Source: Arthrobotrys musiformis (taxonomy: Eukaryota; Ascomycota; Orbiliomycetes; Orbiliales; Orbiliaceae). From it: a stretch of 64,000 nucleotides of DNA. Under the pieces are notes generated by a model. That model was not told the DNA's origin. It was given only the letters and a program-made list of their open reading frames with translations, and did not search any database. This document shows, in pieces, positions 1 to 10,198 of the stretch. Made by a program: the position numbers and the translations under genes. Numbering within the stretch: position 1 is the stretch's first letter; each line of letters begins with the position of its first letter. The DNA is taken from assembly GCA_036971715.1 (NCBI GenBank), contig JAVHJL010000009.1, forward strand, positions 248,001 through 312,000. Direction: 5' to 3'.

Positions 1-75
1 TAGCGTGGGCTTCAACAGATTATCAAGATAATCAAAGACCCTGCTAAAACCGCTGGGGATGTCGGAGAGATCCAT
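1..75 (-). CDS. possible 5' end of a gene leaving the left edge
   Basis: On the minus strand an ATG at 75 opens a frame that stays open to the window edge (25 codons, beginning MDLSDIPSGF). There is too little to assign a family. The plus strand is also open here in one frame, from a TAG at 1 to a TAA at 85, so the strand is uncertain. I infer a gene start only because the frame is open and the edge truncates it. Confidence 0.25.
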   Translation of the reverse strand, partial: MDLSDIPSGFSRVFDYLDNLLKPTL

Positions 76-789
76 TGCGCGGTGTAAGTTCCTCATTCCT
101 CTGGTTAGTGCGCCATGTCTGAGCCAGCTGACGAGTGGAGAATTTTTTCTATGCAGAGTCTTTTTCTGGGGTGTGTTAATTCCCTCATTGGTGATGCAGG
201 TACCATATGGGGTACCTTCGTTGAAAAAAATTTCGTGATTTCAGCCAGGATACCTGTGATTTGAATTCTCTCGTGACGGAACTTTAGGCTCAAAATCTGG
301 CAAGTGTAAATCGAAGATAGCAAGAAAATTCAATAAAGTTGTTTCAAATATTTTTGACAAACATCAGTGGGGGGAATATAGTAAATCAAAATAGAAAAAT
401 TTTCAGCAGAAAGTATCGATAATGTTTGGGTCAGATTTGCGAAAAATGGCATTTGCTTGTTACTTCGACGGCTGTTCGTGATACCGGCCTGGACCGCGAA
501 TATGCACCCCATTCAAAGCACCACCAGTATTCCATCACCCCTCAAAATTACGTAGCGGACAGCCGCCTTCGGTTAGTACCCGCGAACCCTTCGAGAAAAT
601 TTTTTTTGTTAAACGAGCCGGCAAAGTGGGGATGTTGTCGTAAACCTCCAGTCTATATCGCTTTTCGGGCTCCGAGTGTCATTTTTGGTATGCACAGTGA
701 TCCACAGGCCCTGCTGTGCATTGGCCTCTCGCGTTCTTGCATGATAGCTGCATCGATGATGCCTTGAATACTATCGCAAACTAGCCGGG
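76..789. other. intergenic, nothing recognised
   Basis: No frame here looks like a protein. The stretch lies downstream of the minus-strand BTB gene. I see no RNA gene, and only short AT-rich runs. Confidence 0.5.
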
Positions 790-2096
790 TCACGGCAAGA
801 AACTCCTTGTCAGATTCCTCCCTATTTCGCCAGATATAGCATCAAGCTTAACGGCCTTCAACATCAATTCGACCTTGCTGTCAGGGAATTCCAATATTTG
901 CAGTTTCCAGAGACCTTTCTTCACAGTCCAGATGTCTGCAGTCCCCGCGGTTTCAAGGCTCATCCTTCGCCTTTTTAGCGGTCTTGGGCCTTGCATAGGG
1001 TTCTCAAATTCAAGGTGGGTATTCTCAGATGGGGGGCTACCCCACGCTCTGCCGTCAAGCAAAACATCGGTGTCTTCGTCGACTATAACACGCATGGCAA
1101 TATCAGCTGCCGGTGTGTATGGTTGGCCCAGAAGAGCGGGTATAGCTCGTCTCGTAGATGCCGTCGAAGCAGACGAGATTTTGCCAAATATCAATTTGGC
1201 AATCGCTGCAACTCTTTTCTTCGTATCCTCCCTAAATGTGGCAGACATGGTCACCGAGCTCACAATGACGTGCTCATTACCAATTTCGAGAATCAATTCT
1301 CGGCCCGTGTCATCATTGAATGGGCGCGCATATGTCACGAATCCCAACATTTTGTCAGAGCTATCCAATGCAAAGTTTAGCCCCGACGGTTTGATATCCT
1401 CAATCCTTATGGTAATTTCTTCCCTCTCACGAGTGGAATTGTAGGATATCGTATGAGCAATTAACTTTTGCTCGAGCCCTCGGAGATGATAGTACCTACA
1501 ATCTCGCAACAAGGCAGCCCTGTGAATATCACTTCTGATTTCCACAGGATATCCTCTCAGAAGATGTAGTAGCTCTGAAAAGACGTCCCCGGATCTATTG
1601 GGGACTTCAGGTGGTGTTATCGAAGGCGGGCGGAGCAACCCCTCTCGCTTCAATCCGGGAAACACTTCATCTGGAGACGAGAAGAAAACGGCGAACCCTA
1701 GAGTAAAATAGTTTGGTGAGTCCCCCGGGGCTGAGAAGAGGTCTCTTGGGATCTGAAAAGACCGAGATCCAATTGCCATAAAGATCTCGGACTCGAATAA
1801 GCGAGATATAAGCTTGGGGACTACAACAGATAGCGGCATGGTGTTAGCGCTTATTCGGAAACCTCTTCATGGTTGGGGCGCGTACGTTGGAATAGTTGCG
1901 CGTCTGCGAACAGATAGGCGAAATGCTCTGGACTACGTATCGGAACATAATAACCCTGGAGGTGCCTGACGATATCTCGGAATATCTCGGGATCTCTATC
2001 AATATGCAGGGCTCTTATAGGTTCGTTCTGCCCCCGCGCTTCTTGTAGCTGTTTGCCGAAATATGAAGAAAAGTATGAGGGAGCTAGGGTACCCCA
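790..2096 (-). CDS. KCTD-type BTB/POZ domain protein, 5' end broken or mis-modelled
   Basis: This belongs to a fungal family of BTB proteins related to potassium-channel tetramerisation domains, which usually act in protein assembly or as ubiquitin-ligase adaptors; the substrate is unknown. The BTB core (APSYFSSYF, HIDRDPEIFRDIVRHLQGYY, LFADAQLF) lies at 2096-1886. A 65-nt intron (donor GTACGC at 1885, GCTAAC branch-like site, acceptor TAG ending at 1821) joins it to LPKLISRLFESEIF and a longer C-terminal half with SFQIPRDLFS, GDSPNYFTLGFAVFF and LLHLLRGYP. The C-terminal exon runs 1820-790. The open frame of the first exon cannot be extended: it meets TAA at 2099, and no start codon precedes the core. 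An ATG-initiated segment in another frame (2146-2087, containing KPTLALDA) ends in TAG at 2086-2084. Either a small indel or an unseen exon separates them. Family assignment is firm; the N-terminus is not. Confidence 0.72.
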
Positions 2097-2357
2097 TTAG
2101 CATCAAGCGCGAGTGTCGGTTTATCGAAGAAGACGGGACTTGCCATCTGATGATATAGAAGCTCCACTATGAACCAGATTCTCTATTTTAATAACGTAAT
2201 TTTAGGCGCGATTCGCATGGGCGACTAAGAAGCACGAATCCACTCACCTTAGAGAAAACATTTGGCACCCTACTTGGATATTGAAGACTTTATCATGGGG
2301 TAGGATGTGAGGTATTCGGTTCACTATCGCAAACCATCTCGTGTTAATGCAATGTCG

Positions 2358-2732
2358 CTAGGTCATATATTCAAAAATGGGTCCGGCACATTGGTCCATA
2401 CTGCCATGGAGGGACAAGTCGCCGGCAGGTCTCGACACCGGCGCCGACCCAGATCCTGACCCGCTTCTTGGGATATTATTACTTTGCTGTGAGCTACTCT
2501 GCTTGAGCTCCAACTTTGATATATCCGCCTTATTATCATCTTCGAATGGTATCGTATTGAATTGGAACTCGTTCACGACACCCTCCGGCTCGTTTGAAGA
2601 TGCATTCATAAGATTGTCGTTCAACGACTCGAAGCCGAACTGGCCTGGCGTCAATGCCGAATAGCTTGGTGTGAGACCGAAGCCGGATGTATGAGGCGAA
2701 CTCTGGTCTGAAGAACCACCGTTGAAAGACAT
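2358..2732 (-). CDS. small hypothetical protein, Ser/Asn/Gly-rich
   Basis: A single open frame of 124 residues starting at ATG 2732. It is rich in Ser, Asn, Gly and Gln, with a GSGSGSAP stretch and no visible domain, signal peptide or membrane segment. The A-rich sequence just before the ATG is typical of a fungal leader. It could be one exon of a larger gene or a chance ORF. I do not recognise a family. Confidence 0.4.
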   Translation of the reverse strand: MSFNGGSSDQSSPHTSGFGLTPSYSALTPGQFGFESLNDNLMNASSNEPEGVVNEFQFNTIPFEDDNKADISKLELKQSSSQQSNNIPRSGSGSGSAPVSRPAGDLSLHGSMDQCAGPIFEYMT

Positions 2733-3402
2733 TTCCTCTTCACTCTTTTTTTTCTAAAGTGATCGATAGTCGCAAAAGGTGCTACTGGGGAAAGGTAATA
2801 TAGCAATAAGAATTGAAGTAATAATATAGATTATTGATATTTGCAAATGTCGCTATGTGACTGACTGATATTCCCAGCGAAATGTCTCTTGATCCAGGTT
2901 GTGGATTGGGCGGATGGATGGATGGGACAAATTTATATAAGCGTCTCAAGACTATGGATGGTCGACCGTTTGTCTTTGTCGCGACTTGGTCAGCTTGGAA
3001 AGCAGGCGCCAGGACCCACAATTGATATGAGTAAGCAATGACAGAACCAGGATCTGAAGCAATAGCAGCGGCAGTGTCAGTACTTATATTATCGGTGACA
3101 AGAGCGTCTTCGTAGCCAAGTACTTACCGAACTAACTGGAGCTCTACGTGAGGAAGGTCTTCGGGGAAGACACCAATGCAGAGGATTGATGGTGATTACT
3201 ATTCGGTCGTCGAGGTGCATGGTACCGATACACCAGTTAGGTAAGGTGCTTGGCCAAGTCGATTCTGGGAACGGACACTGCCAAGGCCTCGTTGATATCA
3301 CCACCCAAAAATCCACAGCTTCGTTTGCAGCAGCTTCTCGTCTATGTGTCTCAAGACAGCAACATCCCACCTCCAACATCAACCCCCGCAACATCCATTA
3401 CA
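2733..3402. other. divergent intergenic region before SRP19
   Basis: It separates the minus-strand small ORF from SRP19. A TATA-like TTATATAAG lies near 2932-2940. Short open frames on both strands have no family resemblance. A frame upstream of the SRP19 ATG is open from 3250 but looks like 5' UTR. Confidence 0.4.
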
Positions 3403-4218
3403 ATGGCCTCCAGCCGCCCCCGAATAGAGGAAGTCGCCGATGAGGATGACATCGATATCGATAACATGGACTTCGATCCAGCCGACTACGATCCTCGAGC
3501 TCCCATAATCCGTCCCGCAGACATCCCCTCTACAGCTTCCTCGGCGGCCGCTCTACGGCGACCTCCACCCCAACAGCAACAACCTCTACCGAGCCAACCC
3601 GAACTGGGATTATCAGCCGGGTTCAACCAAACAAAATACATCAACAAGTCCGACATGGAAGGCAAATTCCGGAAATACCAATGCGTCTATCCGCTGTACT
3701 TCGATGCCGCCAAATCCAAGGCGGAAGGTCGTCGCGTGGGCAAAAAGAATGCCATCCCCAATCCTTTGGCGCGCGAAATTGTAGCTGCCCTGAACTCGCA
3801 GGGGTTTCAGACGATATTTGAACCTACAAAGTCACATCCGAAGGACTGGGCGAATCCTGGGAGGGTACGGGTGCTGCTGAAGGAGGACGGGGAGCCGGTG
3901 CACCCCACCATCAAGACGAAGAGACAAATGTTCGACGTGGTAGCTCAGTGGTTACAGGACCACCCGACTTTGCCCGAGAGTCCGTTATTATTACGCTTCC
4001 ATGGGATGCCCCACCCCGACAAACCTCCCCCGCCTCCGGCTGTGCCCAAGGGCTGGAAGATCAACGAGATATTGCCATTACACTCTCCGGCATTATCTGG
4101 CGGTGGCGTTAGCGATAATATCTTTAAAGAAATGATGGGTGAGATGGCCGGGGCGGGTGGGGATAGAAGCGCAACCCCGCCGCCGAAGGAGAAGAAGGAC
4201 AAGAAGAAAAAGAAGTAG
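3403..4218 (+). CDS. SEC65: signal recognition particle subunit SRP19 (Sec65 family)
   Basis: A single-exon gene of 271 residues. SRP19 binds the S domain of SRP RNA and is needed to assemble SRP54 onto the particle that targets nascent secretory proteins to the ER. The SRP19 core lies at about residues 91-165: KYQCVYPLYFD, then GRRVGKKNAIPNP, the PLAREI helix, and the NPGRVRVLL strand. It is preceded by an acidic and Pro/Gln-rich N-terminal extension and followed by a lysine-rich tail (KEKKDKKKKK) typical of fungal Sec65. I chose ATG 3403 because the acidic MASSRPRIEEV start resembles family N-termini. The upstream in-frame ATG at 3250 would add 51 residues of low-complexity sequence. Confidence 0.93.
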   Translation: MASSRPRIEEVADEDDIDIDNMDFDPADYDPRAPIIRPADIPSTASSAAALRRPPPQQQQPLPSQPELGLSAGFNQTKYINKSDMEGKFRKYQCVYPLYFDAAKSKAEGRRVGKKNAIPNPLAREIVAALNSQGFQTIFEPTKSHPKDWANPGRVRVLLKEDGEPVHPTIKTKRQMFDVVAQWLQDHPTLPESPLLLRFHGMPHPDKPPPPPAVPKGWKINEILPLHSPALSGGGVSDNIFKEMMGEMAGAGGDRSATPPPKEKKDKKKKK

Positions 4219-4305
4219 CCTTGTATGTCGTCTCTAGCATTTGTATTCTAAAAGTACATGATCATGGGATGTTGGGCGAATAGGTATATTCTATTATTAA
4301 ATATC

Positions 4306-6165
4306 TCATTCATCGATGACTGGCTGTACCTCCGTCAATGACATAATACTATAACGTTCTTTATCCCCAACAATGAAATGGATGGGATCCGTGATAGTCG
4401 TAGCTTGCATCCTGCTGACTAGATCTTTCGTACCCCCTTCTTCTATCTCCATATCCCCAGGCACATCTTCGACGGTATTGTCTGTCTCAGCTGTTCTCTT
4501 GTCAACCCACCTCAACCATAAATTCGACGCCAAAAGCTCCCTTGGAACAAGGATGGTCCTTGGGTAATCCCAGTCTCGACTCCAGAGATACACTGCCGGC
4601 ATGTTTGTGGTATTGACGCTATTAGGATCAGCTCCACAAACTACTGCCAAAAGCCCCCCTCGACTCGGATGCCACTGGATCGCTTTGACCTGTGACAGCT
4701 GTACAAGGATAGCTAACGGTGCGAGGCTTTCCAGAGACCATATCCAGACCGAATTCGGCATTCTTTCATCTTTGGTTGCTACAAGCGTCCCGTCTGCGCA
4801 AAATGAGATGACGGAGACTCCAATCTTTGGCACTGGATCTGAGGCTGGCGACTCCGCTGTTGGAAGGTTTACAGGGGGGGTGATCAGAGTATCTATCTCG
4901 ATTTAGTCACACGTTTCCATAGGACGAATGTTTGATAACACTTACAGTGACGTTCTCCAAGAACTGAGAGCTCTTCGGACCAAACATCTGTCGCCATATT
5001 TTTAACCTCGATAGTATGTCGCATCTCAACCACCTAACACAGTCGTCAATATATCCTTACACGTATAGATAGCTATCTCTAGGATTGAACTTACTTTGTT
5101 GAACAAGAAGTTATTCAAGAATATCACACTGCCATCATAACCACCGAGTACCAAGAAGTCCCCATCGCCACTCCACTCCACGGTCCTTAATCCCAAACCG
5201 ACGCAAGGCTGCTCATGTGTCCGGAACATATGTCCATTAGCAGTGTAGAGAAGGACCCTGTAGCCTGCACTTGCAGACTCCAGCACAGCAATCCAACGAC
5301 CGTTTGGAGACCATTTTATAGCCTGAGCATCAATTGTTGGTAGCTCGATCGATTTTATTGGTGTATATGACTCCGGAGAGTAGAGGTTTAGCACATCATG
5401 GGCTACAGGGCGAGTGAGTAGGGCAAAGTGATTGCTTCCGGGACGGTATCCGAATCCTTTTCGTTGTCGCGGGAATTAGGTCAGTGGTTGTAAATGAAAT
5501 ATATCACACTTCTTTTTCTTAGGCTTACCCTTGGCCCCAATTTTCGGGTGCTGCAAGTCAACATGAAAGTTTGTTTTCAGTGACCATATTGTGACTTTCA
5601 ACTATAGAATCCGTCAGCAAGTTATTCTTTCTGGAAAAAACTCGAGATATATAACTTGGCTACTCACCCCGAATTCCGATAGGACCAGGACTTCGTCCGG
5701 GTTGGCGCCAAAGCTGACGTATTTGATCCCTCCAAACCCTGGATTCAAAGTCGCTTTCCAATCTTCGTTGTGCGCGTCAAAGATTTCTATGACCTGGTCG
5801 TCGGCCACTAGAATTCTGGAAGGTGAAGAAGTTGGTGATTGTAGTAAAATTGGAACATTACTCTCCTCGTCCCCTTCAGCGACTGGAAGGGGTATGGGAG
5901 GTGACGACCATTTCAGAAAGTTAATTGTTGTGGATAACTCGCTCGAGAGCTGTGTCGTCCGTTTTATCTCCCCTGTAGATGCATCTTGTAGGACGAGACG
6001 GGACCCTTGAATTGATGCAACCAGGGACCCATCTGGCGAGGGATATGCTCCTTGTGTGAAAGAAGCTAGAAAAAGAGTGTTAATTAGATGCTGAAAATAT
6101 ATAGAGAAAAGAAACCATTGAATCACTTACATACACTTGAAAACTGGCGATACTTCTTCCTCCAT
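4306..6165 (-). CDS. WRAP73: WD repeat protein WRAP73 / Wdr8, six exons
   Basis: WRAP73/Wdr8 is a WD40 propeller protein of microtubule organising centres; in fission yeast and animals it works with SSX2IP/Msd1-type partners in anchoring microtubule minus ends. My exons are 6165-6135, 6065-5668, 5601-5529, 5456-5095, 5033-4946 and 4892-4306, giving 512 residues. The N-terminus MEEEVSPVFKSSFTQGAYPS lines up with the family's VFKLSS...FSPDG start, followed by RLVLQD, LSEFGLKVTIWSL, YSPESYTPIKSIELP, IKWSPNGRWIAVLESAS and LRTVEWSGDGDFL. The C-terminal part holds VISFCADGTLVATKDE, MPNSVWIW and IQWHPSRGGLLAV. The first intron uses GTATGT at 6134. It sits in tandem behind tRNase Z on the same strand, 294 nt away. 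Confidence 0.88.
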
Positions 6166-6459
6166 GTTCAGCTATGTCATGGTTTAAGTTGGTGGGAGAG
6201 GACGCGTGCGAAAGCGAACAAAGAGCATACACGGGTTGCTTTCCTAGACAGAATATACAACAGGCAACTCAGTTGGCACATATACGAATTTCCACTTTCA
6301 TGGATACTCGAATTTGTTAGATTGGTCCTATATGTACAAGTATGCGTCTATTTTTGAAAAATCTATAATACAGAGTTTGATTGTCGCCCATGATGTGCTC
6401 CTACTCGATGCTACGGCTAAAGCAGCTGCAGTTGTGATGATGGTTCTCAACAGGCGGAC

Positions 6460-9400
6460 CTAATTACCATTTTGCGGAGGGTTTCGCCTCTGCAACTTCT
6501 TCGCCAACTTATCCTGCTGCCGTTTGCTATTGAGCTGTGGAGGTGTACCGCCTTCTTGTTTCTTTGCCTTCTTACTTTTATCTTGAGCTTGACCCTTGGA
6601 AGGGTTCTCATCTGCCCCTGCTGCCTCGTCGTCTAGTTTCTCTTCTTGTCTGAAAAGTTCTTCTAGCGCCGGGATAAAGCTTTCCAACTTCCAGAAGTCC
6701 TTGACTTTCACGCGCATCATATCGAACGCGAACCCGATGTGCATTGCGTTTTCATCACCTGGCTTGGAGACTACAGGTCCACTGTGTCGTCTTTCGGATA
6801 CCTTAATGTCTTTGGGCCGGGCGATGTAAGTGGATTCCTTTCCTTCGGGAGTTTCCATGAACGGGTCGCAAAGTGGGTCGTCGCCGAGGGGAGATTGTCG
6901 GCGAATATTGGGTAACTTTGGATAACGTTGGCTGAAATGTGTGAGTAAAAGATTCTTCGCGCCCATATCCTTTCCAGCTTGGATGGCCTCGGACGTCGTA
7001 CAATGCCTCTTCGCTAGCGCTTCATCTCTCAGCTCATCATCGAAGGTTGCCTCGTGGAGGAGGACGGTGCAATCTTTCCCAATTTCTACGAATCCGTTTG
7101 TAGGTCTGGTGTCTCCGGAGTATGCTAGCTTGAACCCAGCCGGTTCCTTGAATGTAAATGCAACAGTGAATGACCCTCGGCAATGAACGGCTCTGGACGT
7201 TTCGACTTTTTCGAATGGGAGTGAGGATATCATCTCTTCTATGCGCTGGGAATCTTCCCGTTTCTTAGCATCGGGATGTTGCTGCGAGGGAATAAGAAGA
7301 GAATCACACGATATGAAGGTTATGTGTCTCAACCCAAAGTTTTCGATCTGTGTATATTCCTCAAGGAAATTGAGGAATTTTGAAGGGGCGATGAGATAAA
7401 GCTTAGATGCATCTTCTTGGGAATCTACCATTCTAAGGAACCAGGCTTTCAAAACGGCGATAGTACCAAGATGGTGGTCCGCGTGCAAATGGCTGATGTA
7501 GAGGACCTTCAGATCCTTCAAAAACTCAGCGGTCTTTGCTAGCCCATATGATCTACGGAGTTGGTTGAGAGTGCTTTCACCGCAATCAAGAAGAAGGTTA
7601 CCAAATCCTGGAACAGTCACCGCCGTAGCAGATACATTTCGGTATTTGCTAGGCATGGAACTTCCTGTCCCTAGCGTAACCAGTTCAACCTCGTCTGCTG
7701 GGGAAGGTGTGTACCCCCTCTGAGCTGCCTCTTTTGCGATTTTCGAATGAGCAGCTTTGGCGGCTCTCCAATACCTCCCATCGCCGAATTTAGTCTTAAC
7801 ATCCTCTTGGACCGTCCTGTAATTGAACCTAGGACGTAGCTTGGCGAGTTGGATTCCTTGTGTCGGGTGAACATCAATCAGCAGGGAGTCTCTGGCCCTA
7901 ATTATTCGGTCCTCGTCCGTTGGTTCTGGCTCGCGGGCATCAGAGGGGTTGAGGTAGCCAGGGCAAGGGAGTGGGAAATTTTCGCTGTCTAGGAGATTCA
8001 ATCTTGTAGCCTGTGCCGCTGAATCTTTCAAGGACATATCTTGTAACGGAGAAGTTGGCGAGTTTATCATGTGCTACGCCTGTTAGACAATGTGATGTTA
8101 CATCAATGGGGAATGAGGCCTATACTTACTTGTCCACTGAGTGTGTCAATATAGCTCAATAGTCTCTCGCTCTTCTCCATGTTAGGGCCAACAGCCCATG
8201 CCCACAAGGAAATAATACTATTCTCCTTATTGTTCTGCCTTTCCTCTTTCCAGGCATTAATCTGTTCGATCGTTGATTCCAAGAAACTCTCGTCTGGGAT
8301 GTCTAGGAATGCGACACCGTTTACTGGGCGCGGGGGGTCCAGGCATTGGTTACTATTGATTATTGTCCCATCTTCTAATGTGACTGACCCGCCTTCGGCG
8401 AGAGCTCTAAAGTCTGGCCCAGGCTTTACACCAAGCTTCTTCGCAACATCTGGCCGGAATCTGCCTCGAACTTGGGCGATGCTGACCATGTAAGATAACG
8501 CAGAGGTACCAGGGATGGTTCCAGGCAATGACCTAGTATAGGTAGCGGGCCATGGGCGTCGCAAAGGCCGAGAAGCTGAAAACTCCGGTACTGGTTTTGC
8601 TGGCTCTGGTGGTTCCAGAATGTTGTCCCAGGAAGGCTCTTCGTCACCTTTTGTCTGCCCGGACTCCAGTTTCTGCCTCTTAGGCGGGGACTCGCCTTCA
8701 ATATCGATGTTATGACTTTTATTAGAGGGTGCCTTGGGCCTCGCCTTTTCATTGCGCACCCGCTCCTCATCCTCCTTGAGTCTTGTGATCAATGAGATGA
8801 CGTAGTCCTCGTCGTCCTTTCCAACTTGAAGAGACCCAGGTTGGCCATTCCACATAGCATCGACGATACCCTTCAGTTGTTCATGGCTGCCTAGGTCAAT
8901 ATCCTCAATCTCTCGTAGTCGGTTCTCCTCAGATCTTCCCGTTGGACTCTCTCCTCCTATTTGCCTTGGAAATGCTCTCAGCGGCCTCACTGTGACGAAC
9001 TCATCTTTGAATATGACATTCCCACCAACGAAGTCATATTCATGAAAACGGACTCCGCTGTTTTCCCTAAAGACAAAATTCCTCGTTGTAGCTACGGTGC
9101 TCAATATATTCTTCCCTCCATGGATCGTAAGTCCCTTCGGCTCCGGGGGAGGAGGATATGGATTGCTCATTGAACCATCAGGATTCGCCACTGAATATCT
9201 TGCTTGCTTCTTCTCCGCCTGCTGTTGCCTTTCCAGATCTCGAATAGCCTTTGCATCTCCCATCGTCAACAACAAGCCGGTAAGACCGCCGGTGTTCGAC
9301 CACTCCGTCTTTCCGGAAAGAAAAATCTCGCCGATTCGGTTCATTTTGACCGTATTCTGCCCCAGCATCCGTTGGGTGCCTTCGGCAATTTGGCCGAAGA

Positions 9401-9668
9401 CATATCGCTTCTCGTCGAAATGGAGCATCAGCAACGTGCTATTGTTGTCCCTTGAAGGGACGGTGACGAGCTCGACGTACGACTTCATCTTGAAACTTTT
9501 AGATGTCGAAAACGGGCGACTGCGTAGGTTTGGTTGCGTCGATGGATTGGGGTGCCCCGGACTCGGTGCGAATTTGAAGGGTGTGAGTCTGACGCTACCG
9601 TTGGGCGAAAGTCTTTGTCGGAGCAAGGTAGTGTACACAGCTCGTGTGCGGTGGGCGCATGGAGCCAA
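6460..9668 (-). CDS. TRZ1: long-form tRNase Z (ribonuclease Z, ELAC2/TRZ1 type)
   Basis: This enzyme cleaves the 3' trailer from pre-tRNAs in nucleus and mitochondria. Two exons, 9668-8130 and 8073-6460, are joined by a 56-nt intron (donor GTAAGT at 8129, acceptor TAG ending at 8074), giving 1050 residues, a normal size for the long form. The degenerate N-terminal beta-lactamase half begins at MKSYVELVTVP. The catalytic half has VELVTLGTGSSMPSKYRNVS, LDCGES, the zinc motif HLHADH (about residues 708-713), SGDT, HEATF and THFSQRYP. A basic, Ser/Arg-rich 60-residue leader precedes the internal Met at 9488 and looks like a mitochondrial presequence, so one gene may make both nuclear and mitochondrial forms. 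The C-terminus is Lys-rich. Confidence 0.95.
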
Positions 9669-10198
9669 TGTGACTGGGAGGAACAGCTGTTGCGTTCCTC
9701 AGAGTTGACCAGAGGTAAAGAAATTTGGATAAAGAGAGAAATATTTAATTTGGATGGCGGCAAATCTAGAGCAAATAGGAGAAACCTATGCTACAAAGCG
9801 TATCGCGCATGTGGATCCCACCATAGCCCCTTCCCTTGGACTATAAACTCGAGGTTGGAGATATACAAAGGCCATATAATGGATCTCGAGCTTCGCGAAT
9901 TCGAGTAGTGAAGAAAATTTTATAGACGGTTTCAAGGTGTCGCATGAAACCAACAACGCATTATGGGGAAGAACCTTCTTCCCACACCCAAAAACAGGCT
10001 CTAAAGCTAGTAGAGTTCACCGTACATTAAGATTTCGATTGCCTTCTTAAAATTATCGGCTAGGGCCTATAGAGTATGTATTGGTTTATGCAAGGGAACA
10101 ATTGTTATACAGAGGGTATCGTTGAGGTAGCAATTATTAGCTAGAGTGTTTATGTACAAATTGATGAAAGCAATTTTTATATACAAAGGCTGCCACCA
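9669..10198. other. intergenic between PPR gene and tRNase Z
   Basis: It contains the presumed promoter of tRNase Z and the 3' region of the PPR gene, both on the minus strand. I see no further gene. The PPR-proximal part is AT-rich. Confidence 0.5.

Noticed and set aside
3250..3402. Upstream extension of SRP19 from ATG 3250
   Set aside because: The 51 added residues are low complexity and absent from the family; the Met at 3403 starts the usual acidic N-terminus.
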